DNA of 64,000 nucleotides from Ignelater luminosus. Lineage: Eukaryota; Arthropoda; Insecta; Coleoptera; Elateridae. Below the pieces are notes generated by a model. That model was not told the origin of the DNA and ran no database searches. It worked only from the letters and a program-made list of their open reading frames with translations. Positions 1-12,736 of this stretch are shown piece after piece; within the stretch, counting starts at the first letter, position 1, and each line of letters starts with the position of its first letter. The stretch is from the NCBI GenBank assembly GCA_011009095.1, contig VTPC01090570.1, positions 501,479 to 565,478 of the forward strand, read 5' to 3'. The position numbers and the translations under genes were made by a program.

Positions 1-511
1 ACTTATCTACCTTCAGGTGCCCTTAGAGAAAAAAGACCTTTATCATCAAAAAAGCATCCAATTGAAAAAACAAAATAATCTGTCTGAGAGTAAATTTCCC
101 AAATTTCCTGATTCACTTCTAGCTTCATTGTTCTGCAAAGATCTTGTGACAAAACAGAACAAGTAAATAATTTCTGAGGACTGAACGTACTGAGAGCCTT
201 CAACTGAACCTAACACTATAGTACAGCTGGAAATAAAGCTCAAGAAATATCAATGCCTGAAAATAGTGATAAAACTATAAGTCATTTTTCTTCACAAAAC
301 AATATACAAGTAGTTTCATTTAAAATTTTTATTGGGAGCCTTACAACGATAGTACAGCTAAATTCACAGATTGCATGACTAGTTGTGACGAAACAACTCC
401 AAATTCGCAAAAGTCTAAGCATGAACAAAATATGCCGAAATACTGACTACAGAAGAAGTATTGATAAAATTACAATAAAAATATGAAATCACATGGGACA
501 GAAAGAGAAGA
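1..511. other. AT-rich sequence, no gene seen
   Basis: Two overlapping short frames on the minus strand (3-203 and 46-243) are the only open frames. They share the same DNA and resemble no family I know. There is no splice-bounded exon or repeat structure. Confidence 0.5.
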
Positions 512-691
512 AAAATATTAGGAGAAATTGGAAGTATGTTAAATAACAATGAAGCAGAACAGATTAGTACTAAAAAACTTAGAGAATGCTTTTTGTTAAG
601 AGTCTTCGCCAGATGAAAAAAATCTCAAAGCTTATATACTGGGAAGGTCACGTAAGAAAAAACTTTCAACAAATCCAGAAGATTCTGTATT
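512..691 (+). pseudogene. non-LTR retrotransposon tail, decayed
   Basis: Two + strand frames joined by a frameshift read like the C-terminal part of a non-LTR retrotransposon reverse transcriptase. The first frame (from 512) gives KILGEIGS and then QISTKKLREC. This resembles the usual KILRKIFGP then RIRTNKELRELY pattern. The second frame (from 622) gives IYWEGHVRKNFQQIQKILY, matching the LRWLGHVxRMxxxRIPKKIL signature that closes many such proteins. A stop follows at once. Only this tail is visible; the catalytic YADD region is not seen upstream. The match is by eye, so the clade is not assigned. Confidence 0.42.
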
Positions 692-3530
692 GTTAATCTT
701 GGTGGTAGATTTGGTGATCTTTTGTTTTTCTGTTATGAGCAGACATTCGATATTTCCCGTTTTCATCTTCTGCTTATCAAAATGATAAAAATAGTGACCA
801 CAAATTTATGTATGGTCATTACTAGTTAATACAACGACATATTTAAAATTTCCTCGCCATACATGATTCTAGAGTTAGAGGCGGAACTTGAATTATTTTG
901 AATACAAGTCATAATTGGCTTAGACATTGTCAAAAATAGATTTTAAGGAGCTATTGAAATTTATAAGCTTGATATCACTGTTTTCAAAGAAATCATCATT
1001 AAATATGTTTCCAGAATTTAAATGATACTGTTGCTGTTGGTAAAACTTGGCTCATCCCACGTGTATCATTTTCAATTAAAATTAACGAATATGAATCTGT
1101 ACGTCGTGATAGATTAACAAGGTACTGGTACTGTCACATATTTAAACTAATCATATTAAATCTACTGTTGCATATTAGGTTGTCGGTTGTCTTGCTTGAT
1201 CGCTTAAATTTCGTTAACATATCATACTATCGCAATTAATTATCTTCTTTAGCATAGAAATTTGTAACAATTCTAATAAAAAAATCATTATGGTCGATTA
1301 TTATAAAATCATGACAATATGCACAAGAGTATTTGTTATAGATACTTCAAATTGATGAAATCAAAATCAACTAAAATCAACTCATTACAATCTATTCGGC
1401 TAAACTGTTAACTATCACATATTTTTCTAATAGAATTAAAATATCCAAACGTTCAACTAAGAAAAATTAATGCTACTTGTCAGCCGTAGTTGAAATCAAA
1501 TTTAAAACTGAAACAAATGCCAATAGATGTAACTAGGAAAGACGTACAAAATATCTTTTTGTGAAGTTGTTTAACTCCTGTCTTTACAATTGAAAAATGG
1601 TATTTTCTAGAACTAAATATTTCAAGAGAGTAGTTGCCAAAAGGTGCAGAACAGTATCAAGTAGAACTCCGTCTAAATCTTTAGATCCGCACCCGCGAGA
1701 GTTGAATGTTTCGTACTTGTTTGAGATTTCAGTTTGAATACAAATTCGGCCACTCGAGTTTTAATCTTTTTTCCAGTTTGTGTACGAAATTAAATTACAA
1801 TTAAAACTAAATCTTTAATAATTGTAATCCTATCTAATTTTAGTAATTTTGGTATGGAATTGATGAATTATTATTCTATCGAAATCTTCAAAAATAGAGT
1901 TCTTTGGAATTTGCAACTCAACAGGAATTAGGAGATATTATGTCAAGGTTGCAAAATAAATGTTTTGCTTAAGTAGTAGAGACTCACCTGTTGAATTCTA
2001 CGTCTTTTTACAGTGACAAAAGGCACATTTACGCTTATTTGCTTTTGTTTATCATTCTGTAAGGTCTTAGTCCTTTAATTTGATGTTTTCACAGTTATCC
2101 GTATATCTCACAATAAAAGATATTTCTTAACAACATTCTAATCGTCTTTGCTCTTAATTAATAGACTTTCTAACTATTACTTATTGGGGAAATAATACAT
2201 TGCATAACTGTACATCTCGAACTTATTATGCAGAGTTATTATCAAGTTATAACTATACAAACAATAGTTCTAAATATAGACACTACATGATTAAACTCTT
2301 ACGTATGTTATTATTATTGAAGATTCAACACTTACTCAAGCATAGCTATTAAATAGCAATATTAATTATTGCCAGACTTGTGCAATCAAATATTTTTCTT
2401 CTAGTGGCATTTCCGTAAAACTAATTACAATAAATGATGTTCTTAATTACTTTATTAAACCGTCCAGGCTTTCTCCTCTTCAGTAAATACACGACAATCA
2501 AATTAAAAATCTCCTAGTGTAAAAGGTGTGATTAAATAATCTCAAGACTAGCGAATCCACTACATTAAAATATTTATGAATACTCAGATATATTAAAAAG
2601 TCTACATTATTCAAAAGCTGAAATCTTCAAAATCACGTATGTTCTCTTTTTCTTTTTTATTTTTTGGAATATGAATAATCTTGTATTCTAGTATCTGCTA
2701 GTTGCTAACTGAATATATATTGTGTATAATAACTGCTACTGCTAGAAAAAAGTAAACAGGAAATTAGTAATCACTGATTATTATATTGGTTGTTTTCAGT
2801 GTTGACATCAGTGGAATACTGGTTTTGGAAATGAACAGCAACCACAATTTACTTGGATCAAAACCAGGTTAGTTCTCAATCAGTAGCAGCTTCTGAAATC
2901 CACTGTTGGTAGGATTGCAATTAAGAGAGTATATGGCAGATACCTCAAGTTCCATTAAAACATACAAAATTGCACACAATCATTTTGATGCCAAAATTAT
3001 AAATCAACAATGATACTCCGATGCTATACCTTCAACTTCAAACAGTCGATTGGCAAAAGGTCACAATTACTTCTGAGCATCTAAAACCGTTTCTGAGTCT
3101 TTCGTTTTTCCAGCTAGTATTCAAGATCAATTGTTTGGAATTGCTATTCAATTCAGCAGGAAAAATAATCTTACCTACTTCTATTACAAGCTTTTTAAAG
3201 GAATCTTTTTTTAGCAAAAGTGTGATACTTATACATACGCACCTAGAAGGGTTCAATTACAGCTGATGCTGACCAAGACGAATGTGGATACACAATATGC
3301 AACCAAACAGAAGACGTACAGTACGTTATTCTCATCAGTAAAATTCGTGTTTGCTAAATACCTGAAATCGACAAAATAGGCATTATAAAGAAATAGATGT
3401 AAACATATACTTTTGCATTTTGATACTTTCAACAGGAATCGCTAAATTTAAAAAATCCCCAAAATCTTAGTAATGAAAATATCACGTTTGGAGCCAGATA
3501 TTCGCAGTTGAAACATCAGGTGTGTTTGGT
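692..3530. other. AT-rich sequence, no gene seen
   Basis: No exon-like segment was found. The pair of opposed short frames at 3021-3266 (+) and 3038-3256 (-) overlap each other and look like chance. Confidence 0.5.
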
Positions 3531-3538
3531 AATATTAG
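3531..3538. repeat. target site duplication, left copy (hAT MITE)
   Basis: The 8 bases AATATTAG lie immediately outside the left inverted repeat and are repeated exactly at 3952-3959. Confidence 0.88.
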
Positions 3539-3951
3539 CAGGGATGGGAATGTAGTAAATGCTACTTTTACTACGTAATTTACTACCGTAGAAAATGACA
3601 TTTACTACATCATGATTTTTCTTTGAATCTACTACATTTACTACATTTTTCTTTAATATAAAAATTAAAAACTGGAGAATTTCAGATGATACACAAAAAT
3701 ATGAACTTACATTGGTTATATTAAATAAGAATTTAAAAAAATGAAAACAAGAAACAGTGTTAGGTTATGTTTATTTTATTTTTGCTCGCTTTTAAATATC
3801 AGTGACCTCGAAATTTACCCAATCACATAATTTATTACGCCAATTTATAATTTACTACACTTACTACATTCATTTGCGACAATTTTAATTTATGACGTAG
3901 TAAATGTAGTAACGTAGTAAAATCTAATTTTCTGCTACATTCCCATCCCTG
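3539..3951. mobile_element. hAT-type MITE with 8-bp target duplication
   Basis: The element begins CAGGGATGGGAATGTAG at 3539 and ends with the near-exact reverse complement CTACATTCCCATCCCTG at 3951. It is flanked on both sides by the same 8 bases, AATATTAG (3531-3538 and 3952-3959). An 8-bp target duplication and termini starting CAGGG are hallmarks of the hAT superfamily. At 413 bp, with no open frame, it is non-autonomous. Copies of TTTACTAC or its complement are crowded near both ends. These are the subterminal repeats that hAT transposases often bind. The intact duplication suggests a clean insertion rather than a fragment. Confidence 0.88.
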
Positions 3952-3959
3952 AATATTAG
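3952..3959. repeat. target site duplication, right copy (hAT MITE)
   Basis: This is an exact copy of the 8 bases at 3531-3538, directly outside the right inverted repeat. Confidence 0.88.
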
Positions 3960-4829
3960 GCATATCAAAATAAGAATATTACTGATGATACACTCCCTTT
4001 GCTTACGTTATGCATTTTACCAAAAAATAATTACACCGAAGAAAAAAATATCAGCTGATTAAAATGTTCTGGAGACCAAACAAACCACAAGATTAAAGTT
4101 CCTCAAGCTTTGCAAGAGTAAAAGTCATAATAAGTAATAGTTTCTATTAAATTACAGGTATAGAGAGAAGAATTTTAGGAAAAAAGTTTTTTGTCTTTAA
4201 ACTATGTGCCGTAAGACCCAGAAAGAAGCTACCTCAAACTACTTCAGAGTTTAGAGTATAGATTACCAAGACAAAGTAACACTCACACACGAATGGGATT
4301 TGCATGATTTGATCTACATAAGAGGTTCATTTGATGATTGAAACGTTGAGAGAGTAACAGTCAATTCGGCGGATGTATAATGGTTATCTTCTCTGTCTGG
4401 ATCACGAGACAGTGTACGAAGACACAATTGGGACTATGTAGGTTTCTTTAAAAACAAAAAAAAAAGAAACTACGGAAGAAAAAGAATGGAAAACGAAAGT
4501 TTACTAGATGCTTACCTAAAATGATGGGTAGTCTGGAATCTGTATAGATTTCTCCAGTTAAAATTCTATTAATTAAACAGGTTTAGAAGATGTTTAGGTC
4601 TGTTAAAATAAGTAAACTAAATTATAATTTGTCCCGGAATGGAGAATAATAAACAGAGACACCAGGTATGGGTGTTGTTACCTTAATCTATATACCAGGT
4701 AGCAGGACCAAAACCAAACATAACATGGTATCAGAAGTTTAGAAAAGTATAGGGAGAATAGTAATACTGTCTGTAATTAGTTAAATACCTAAATTTTAGG
4801 CTTTTGATCAATATCTTTTTGAGAAGCAG
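3960..4829. other. AT-rich sequence, perhaps 5' part of a decayed retroelement
   Basis: No gene is seen. A + strand stretch near 4163 reads IERRILGKK, which faintly recalls the start of the non-LTR C-terminal region. Frames break immediately, so I do not call it. The retroelement at 4830-5890 may extend leftwards into this region. Confidence 0.3.
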
Positions 4830-5078
4830 CCGAAAAACCAAACACGCTGTGAAGCTACAATGACAGATAAAATTATTTTAGGGCGAGAAGATAATGTTGA
4901 ATTGGCAAAACTAATTGAAGTAGCCCAAGACTATTGAGAAATATGCCTTAAAAAAAAGATATGGTAGGCATGGTCAACATTAAGGAAATTCCAAATAAGA
5001 AGAAAAGCAATTAATCAAGAGTCCCAAAGGTAATAAATAATAATAATAAAGTTTCTACTAATAAGAGATACCAAGTAG

Positions 5079-5123
5079 TGTGGATATGAACACGCTAAAA
5101 GCAATTGTCCAGATTTTACTAAA
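5079..5123 (+). pseudogene. gag zinc-knuckle remnant
   Basis: The frame starting at 5079 reads CGYEHAKSNCPDFTK, a CCHC nucleic-acid-binding knuckle of retroelement gag proteins. The first Cys is lost to a stop codon just upstream, and one residue is missing before the His. The overlapping 66-residue frame starting at 5080 is a shadow. Confidence 0.55.
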
Positions 5124-5642
5124 GTCTGTAATATATTTCTCTTACGTATGTATTTACAAAAATAAAAATCGTAATTCTAATTATAATAAAAAATTAGATG
5201 TAATTAATAATAATGACAATGCAGAATTAAGATCTTTTAAATCTGTAAATTCATTGTCACTAGATAAATTTAAGGTATGAGATATTTAAAGAAACAGGCG
5301 TGAGTGGATCTACGATTTACTAATTAATAATTTACCGGTATCAAGTAAGATTGTTCTGGCGTAGAATGTAATGTCACCTAAGAAGAATTTTTAATGGTAA
5401 TACTGAATTAAATATAATGATAAAACCAACTATAAATCCATGTTAATTAATAAGGAGTATAAAAAATAAACTGCATAGCTTCTGATATAAAATCACAACC
5501 AGTCTTGGGTCTAAATACTTCTCAAGATGACTATTTATTGGCATTGGGATTCTATTCGTGATAAAAACTATCTCACAAATTAAAAATTCTGTAACCAAGA
5601 GTCGTAGTCTTCTACATACATTTATGATCGAAGATCGAAATA

Positions 5643-5832
5643 ATTCAATGTGATTCTTCACAGGACGGTTTGGGTGCATTTCTTATGACTAATCATAACC
5701 TACTCACTTACAGATTGTGAAAAACGGAACGCACATATAGAAGAAAAGTTGGGAACAATTTTATTTTCGGTAGTGCGTTTTTATTTAATTTGATATAGTA
5801 GACCTGTGATTGTTCGGATAGATCACAAGCCT
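5643..5832 (+). pseudogene. Ty3/gypsy RNase H remnant
   Basis: The frame at 5643 reads IQCDSSQDGLGAFLM, the DxSxxGLGAVL strand of gypsy RNase H. After a one-base shift near 5706 the next frame reads LTDCEKRNAHIEEKLG, the highly conserved segment containing the catalytic Glu. After an in-frame stop it continues as RPVIVRIDHKP, the TDHKPL motif with the catalytic Asp. These three motifs in this order identify the domain. Stops and frame changes make it non-functional. Confidence 0.68.
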
Positions 5833-6160
5833 TTTTTTTGTGAATCTTTACATTTAAAGAATTTGAAATTGCTTTTACAACTGCGTGGATTGGCTAAATG
5901 TCCTTATTATCATAGGTAATAGACATTTTAAAAAATACAAAAGCTTGAGAAAGTGGGAAAGAAGAAAAGTAATACAAAAACATATTGTCCAAGATTATTC
6001 ATTGTATAAAAAGAGAAAGAACATTATTAAACTCTTTAGGAAATATCAAATAACAATAAAACTCCTGAAGTTAAAAAACATTACCACTAGAGAAATAAAA
6101 AATAATTCAAATTTCCACTATTTAAAATAAAATAATTTGTTGTTCAATATTTATGAATTG

Positions 6161-6307
6161 TTTCTCTAGTAGTTGTTATTATTTTTCTAGTAGTTGTTAT
6201 TATTCTTCTAGTAGTTGTTATTATTCTTCTAGTAGTTATTATTATTTTTCTAATAGTTGCTATTATTTTTCTAGTAGTTCTTGTTATTTTTCTAATAGTT
6301 GTTATTT
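6161..6307. repeat. 21-bp minisatellite, about seven copies
   Basis: A 21-base unit close to TTCTAGTAGTTGTTATTATT plus one base repeats about seven times. Single-base variants accumulate toward the right, where it fades into TTTA repeats. It lies about 270 bp downstream of the gypsy remnant. Confidence 0.82.
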
Positions 6308-7589
6308 ATTTATTTATTAACGAGATAGATGTGATGTATGCAGTTACATTAAAATCAAGTAACTAAGATTAGGAAGGGATACATTAATTATTTACCGAGT
6401 GACAATGACTGTACTAATAATATTTCATAAATTATCTCTGCATTAAAAGGTGTTTGTTATGCAATAAAATATTTATTGGTTAAGTCTGAATAATTATTTA
6501 TCGACAAAGCAAATTATCTAAAAGAAAACTAATAATAAATATGATTGTTAATAACATTTTCAATGAGAGTGCAAGAAATGAAAAGAATGATTCCTCATTT
6601 CTGTCACTGGATTTACATTATTTTCTATTTTTTTCATTTAAATAATTGACAGTCTTTCTTCCTGTTCTACTAGAGTTTTGCTATTTCATATATGTAGTTA
6701 CCATATGATTTTCTTTTGTTTCATGTTCCGTTTTCCAATTTATTCTGTCTTGTACATTTCTCTATCTTTCATTTAAATCTGTTTCTGATTCAATTCGATT
6801 ATAATTTTGAAAGAGCTGACAAATTGTAAATTGTCGTTTGTGTTTAGTGACCATTTACTGTTTTGGTAGATTTGTTTAAGATACATAACTATCACAGTTG
6901 ATTCCTCTTCAAATGTTAAAGTCAGATTCAGTGCACTACTGTTTAAATGGAACTTCAAAATCAGACAAATGAACTTTATTTCTTTCTTATCCTCACTTCG
7001 AGGAACTCCATGAATATTAAATACTAAAATAATGAAATTCCACAAACTGCAAAATTTTGAGTATCCTTTTATTATTTAAATGAAATTATAATTTCTAAAC
7101 ACTACATAATTATACAGTATCTGTTTTAGTTTATTGTGTTTCATGAGAAGACACATAAAGGAAAGTATGGTAAAACATTTTAAGTTAATGGACGTCAATT
7201 TTAATTTACCAATTATGGTATTACTTTCAGATGTGTTAGTAATGCAAGCATTGTTTTGTTTTTATTTCTTTAGCAAGAAAAACAATAACATCACAAAAGA
7301 AAAAAGTTGCACGGTCATACTGATATTTAATGCTATTCGCGATATTTTATTTGATTATGCAGCTTAAATAATTTTTTATAAAGGATGTTTCAACATGATA
7401 TTATCTTTTAGTTATTTGCGTTCAGGAATGAAAAAATATTAATAAACTACTTTTGTTGCCGTTTCTTCTTTAATTTCTAAAGTTAAGTCAAAAAACAGAA
7501 AGCAAAAATAATTCAATTACTAGAGGGGAGAAAAAGGGTGTTTGATTTCGAAAATCCTCACGGTCACTAGTTTCAACTAAGGATATGTT
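6308..7589. other. AT-rich sequence, no gene seen
   Basis: Two short frames (6773-7045 minus, 7134-7367 plus) have no recognisable motif or splice context. The stretch leads into the CpG-containing candidate promoter/first exon. Confidence 0.45.
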
Positions 7590-8002
7590 TATACGCCGCG
7601 GGGCGTGCCGCAGCTAACATCTTGAGTCCGTGAACTGCAGTAGAAATAGACTTGGCTAAAGCTAAGAACGTCTGCCTACGCCAGACGCGACAGTCTTGGA
7701 ATCGTCGTTTTTCCCGGCGACAGCTTAAAAGTGCACGTTTTCTTAGCTTTTGCGCTTACGTTGTTGTGATTGTTGCCCATTCATTGAATTTCGAATCGTT
7801 ATTCTCTTTACGAAATTTAAATCCTAAATAGTTTTTCAAAATTCGCCGGTAAATATAGACGTTTACGTTAAGTATTATATACGCGAAACTTAAAATAGAA
7901 AAGTGTGCGAAAGTGTTGTGGTTTAGTTATAAAATTGAAATTGAGAAGAAACTTCTCCAAGTCTTGGCTCTTCACAATTTAATTAGCGGAGAATTCTAAT
8001 TG
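7590..8002 (+). other. FGFR: candidate untranslated first exon and promoter region
   Basis: This segment is richer in G+C and CpG than its surroundings (for example CGCCGCGGGGCG near 7594). It ends in a strong + strand donor, ATTG then GTAAGTAC, at 8002/8003. It has no long open frame, so it would be 5' UTR. The exact transcription start is not visible. No other + strand gene start is seen before the receptor coding exons, whose start exon at 55045 is preceded by an acceptor and therefore needs an upstream exon. Linking the two is inference: the segment could also belong to an unrelated non-coding RNA. Confidence 0.38.
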
Positions 8003-11000
8003 GTAAGTACATTATTTGTTGTAGTACGCAATATCGTCGAGATAATTAGAACAAATTAATAAGAACTGCCGCTACTTTAGTAGTTCGATTAATGTATTAT
8101 TACTTTGCGGATATAGTAGTGCGTGTTCTTTTTTTTTTGGGAGACTGTCAATAACGCTTTTATTTTTTTCATTATGTAAACAAAACAAAACATTAACTTC
8201 TGCCAGAGCGATTGAAATGTTTATTCTGAAAGTAACAATCGTTACTAATAAAAGTTTAAACCAGTATGCGGCGCGATGCGACTTCATAATCGTGAAATAT
8301 AAAATTTTCCAGTTACTACTCATTTCGTCCCGGCTGCTGTTTCTATGAATTCTGAAAAACTTGCAAGATAACGTGCTACAGTTTGTTTGCGAGTGCGTAA
8401 TAATAATAATGAAATTTCATATTCATAATAACTGTTAAGTAATTAGAAATTGCGGTAATCCAGACGTAAAACGTTATTTGAATGCCACTGCTGATTTGGG
8501 CGGTAGATTCGCATTCAATAAAGAAAAGCGCAAATATACACAGAAGCTCTTAATAAATATGCAATGACTAAATACCCCGCATATATCAAACAACGTGGAA
8601 GTAACCATCAGCATTCAAATAGATAATTTTTATATAGTTGCTTATTGTTTCTGAGTGTAGTTTAGTTGCAAGGTAGCAAGTGAGAGGCCCATTGTTAGCA
8701 TACTAAACAGGCATTTGCCGTGCTGCATGTTGATAAGGTTTAACTTTGAATTGCCTGTTAAATATGATATCCGGTGACACCAAAGCAAGCTGCCTCAAGG
8801 ACCGTCTTTAGAAATTTTAACGACGGTTAGAGTCAATTTCATTTGGGCTCGAGTATATTATGTTGCAGCGAGCTCTTATTTGTTTGTTACGTAGAACCTT
8901 AAAACTGCGTGAACGGTCTTAAAATTTATGAATTCCATTGTTAGGCTTGTCGGACCCGACAAACCGTGCCTCCAGTTACAACTTTCGGATGTTTATTTGA
9001 ATTCTCGATGAAAGATATTGAAGTTTACGCCAGAATTCATTTTCAAGGTGTGGGCATTCATTGGTTTTAAAATATTAACACCCATCGGGCTTAATAAAAA
9101 ACGACAACCCAACCATAATATTTTTTATAGTTTCTTTCGGTTTCTTGTTCTTCGAATCTTTTTTATTAGAAATTTTAAAATTTAAAAAGTCAAACGATTC
9201 ACGCTGGGATGCAGTTGAAAAGAAGTAACTTCCATAAAGGGCATATCATTTAATTCAATTTACCGCAACACTCACACTTAATACAAAATGAATGAATGCA
9301 CGAATCTGACAGCAATTTAAGTCCCATAAAATATATTCGTTGTAAGAAGGGATAACAAATCTTTACAACACGAAGAGAAATGAATTTTGAATGAGCCCCC
9401 ATATGGAGTGGAAAACTGTGTAGGTCAAGCACAGATATGTAAAGTCCGGTCCTACTTATCCTTACTTAGCCCAGGCGTGCCTTAAGTAAGCAGAGACCAC
9501 TTGAAATATAACACATGCCTTATGTGTATCCATGTGTACCAGAGGATGCTTCGACTAATGTATGTAGAACAGGGCAGTTTAGATTTGATTTGGGATATCT
9601 TTAGAAGAGCGGAAAACCCTAACCTATCTCGAGTATAGTATACAGAAATAATTTTGCGCTAATTTTATTTTCTGCGGAAAAATCCATTAAGATTTACATG
9701 AAGATTACAGATGTGTGTAATTATTCATAAATACCTTCCACCGTCTCTGGTTGTTGATATACGTAATTAAATTATAAATGATGGGCGGGTGTTTAGAATT
9801 AATCAAAATTGTCTTGCTACTCTTACTCTTCTGCGGAGGTTCATAATAAATTGGGTTAAGAGTGTTCGCACTTAAAGGGGCCTACACATTTCGAGTTTCG
9901 TCATAGTAATAAGTAGAATAAGTACTTTTGTGTTATGAAATTATAAGCTCAAATTAAAATTTATGAATCTCATAATCACAATATTCTCTAGAATTCTAGA
10001 TAAACGACAATTTTGTGTTTTCACTTCAATTATATTATGCTTCTTGAACACTTCAACATGGAATGGAATGATGTTTAATTCAGCTTGAGTGCAACCTTGA
10101 TTTTATTGCGATGCTTTCTTTTTCTTAATTAAACTCTTTATCTTTTTTTTTTTATATCTAACCAACTTGTCGTTTTATAAACTTTAATGGTTAAACTCAC
10201 ATTAATAACATCGAGCCTATAAATTTAATACCACTTATCACTTACCCATGGTTTGTTAGATTCAAAATTTAATTCTAATTAATTTAGTACAAGGTAAAGT
10301 GTATGCTTAAGTTTTGTTGTGGTTGATTTATGGGACAAAACAGATTGTGAAGTTTTGTAACAACTGCAAGCTGAGTTTAAATCTTGAAATGTCTAAAAAA
10401 CATAACCTTGTTGTTTAAAGCTACTAATAATTTCCTTAATCAACTTTCTTTCTAATAATTAATTAAAATTATTGAAATAAAGATGTTATTTGGCATTGAG
10501 ATAAATTCTAAAAACTTGTTTGCATACTTTTCATGAAATTGCATATCGGCAATAACATCTAAAGAGTAAAAACTTCCTATTTTGTTCTATCAAACGCAAT
10601 TCAGCGTGTTTTGAAATATAGATACTTGATTGCTATCTTGTAGTACAAACTTGAAAATATGTTCAAAAAGTTTACGTCAATATTGATTGAGAATCGAGAA
10701 GTTGAAGATTTCTGTGTGATGAATATTCATTAGATCAGATCAAAACGTAAATTTATGATGCTTCTGGTTATCTTCAGTAAGTTTTTGTGATTTAATGAAC
10801 TAATTTTCGGTGTACTGTAAACAAATTAAATCATTACAGGAATGCTCCTTTTGATGATAATCTTTGGTATTAAGAATTAAATTTACTTTTATTTATTATA
10901 CCCTTTTTAACTAGTTCTTAGCGATTTTTGTGTATTTATTTATCTATTCAGTCACAAAAAATTCTATATCGCAAAATCTTTTTTTTGGAACAATCGATAA

Positions 11001-12736
11001 TATCTGACCGGTGGATAATTCTTCAAAATTAGATTAAACTAAATCTCATTAGATCTTGAGTGATTTTACATCACTCTGAAGAGTTCTGTCTATAAAAACT
11101 AGTTGCACTCAAAAATTATTTTGATTGCCTTCCCATGACAGAATCTATCCGAGCCTTTTTTTATTCTATAAAGTTCAAGATGAAAAATGCTGTATACATG
11201 TTTAATTAGTTCGATGTATACTTATAATGGGAATGAAAGAGCGTGGGAAAAGGCATGCCTTTGCCAATACGAGACCATTCGAGTCATCAGGAGATGTTTC
11301 CAGTAATTACTAAAGCACAGCCCTTTTATTCTTCTTATACTAACCGTCACTGGATGAAAATTAAAATAGTTTTTGTTCTACTTATTGTATGTTTGAATCT
11401 TGTCTTGACATTTTGTGTTAATACGACTGCTGCTAGTAATGGAAATTTTCAGGGCATTAGCCAGTATTTATGTTTCATATTCTGAAAAGTAACCGAAAGG
11501 AAATAACAATACTATAATAAAAAGCAAGGGTACGTTTGTAAAAACGAAAAAAAGTGTTCGTCTGTTTATAGAAATCTTTAAAGATATGTATTTGTGAATC
11601 ACACATGTGGCTCAGATGTTGATGAATTAGACAGGAATTCTTCCCTTGATATCATTCATTACTAAGACTACACGTAAGAAAAATAGTATGCGAACTTTAT
11701 TACTGTTAGTAACATTAATGATTATTATTATTATTGAACGATAAGCTAATTATTTTAAAAATGTATAGGTAGATTAGTAATAAAAAAATTCACCGACGTG
11801 AGATTATAATTTATTTTCTTGTTCTGCGAATTATTTATTCAAATACATTGCGTGAATGAAACTAACAATTATTCATAAATCTAAAAATTTCAGGTGTTAA
11901 CAGCTTACAGCACATAAACAATTTAATGATAATCAGGAATGTACACAAACTGCACGTCAACCGATTTTATATTCCTCGTTTTACGCGAAACAGTTGAAAT
12001 TATTCGCCAAAATTTAATTTGGATTGTCATATTAGCATAAAAATTAGGTTATGTTTCGTAGCTAAAATTTAATTGTCTATCTAATTTAGCTCTGTAATAA
12101 TGAAAAACAAAAATAAAATGAAAACATAAGACATTAGCATTTTAAAGTGTAGTGACATTGCAAGTCATTTTATTTATTGTCAGCCTTTTAGCCTATTATC
12201 GTAGTAAGTATTTAGTTCTATTTTTGAATTTGCAATATTCCTTTTCAAACAATTTAGCTTCCCAATTGTATTTGAGCGCACACACTTATTAACTCAACTG
12301 TAACATCTAGAACTTGTATCATTTCTTCGTCGTTATAGATACAGTCTCAGGAATTTCCTTTGGTGTGTCTAAGTTTGATAAATATCTGATCGCTTACTAA
12401 AATTATTGTTACTCTAGTTACGAGATTTTTGCATGTTTTTATTGAGTTTGCCCTTGTATATAACTAGAGGAACGCCTAAGCAATAGTTCTTATGAGTTTG
12501 TGTATTTTGTGCTCCAAATCTCTGGTAGAGAATTAGCTACCTCAGTCAAATAACATGAATTCTGGCAAAGACAGCGGAAGACTAAAAAAATTTCAAAAGA
12601 TTTGATACAAGTCGGCTAATGTATAATTTTTCAAGTTTTGGTAAAGCGATTTTTATAGTCAAACAAGTATTTATCAGTATAGACACTGTTGTCAAAAAAA
12701 AGGTAAACAGGATATTTTCTGGGCTCACTTCTGAAG
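8003..12736. other. AT-rich, presumed intronic; nothing codable
   Basis: This contains only short frames (8072-8323 minus, 9250-9432 minus, 11243-11485 plus) with no family resemblance. A perfect 14-bp palindrome TCTAGAATTCTAGA sits at 9987-10000. The first few hundred bases after 8003 keep a modest CpG content, as around insect promoters. Confidence 0.4.

Larger units (their letters stand above)
4830..5890 (+). mobile_element. decayed Ty3/gypsy retrotransposon
   Basis: Three separate + strand fragments appear in the order gag, zinc knuckle, RNase H, as in Ty3/gypsy elements. The gag part at 4860-4934 reads MTDKIILGRED and then AKLIEVAQDY. This is like the gag segment in which DKIV.G is followed by a Leu-rich helix before the knuckle. 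A CCHC-like knuckle is at 5079-5123 and an RNase H core at 5643-5832. Every part is interrupted by stops or frameshifts, and the distance from knuckle to RNase H (about 520 bp) is far too short for a full protease and reverse transcriptase, so most of pol is deleted. No LTRs were found. Confidence 0.6.

Noticed and set aside
9987..10000. Palindrome TCTAGAATTCTAGA as a heat-shock element
   Set aside because: The GAA and TTC blocks abut, without the two-base spacing of a heat-shock element.
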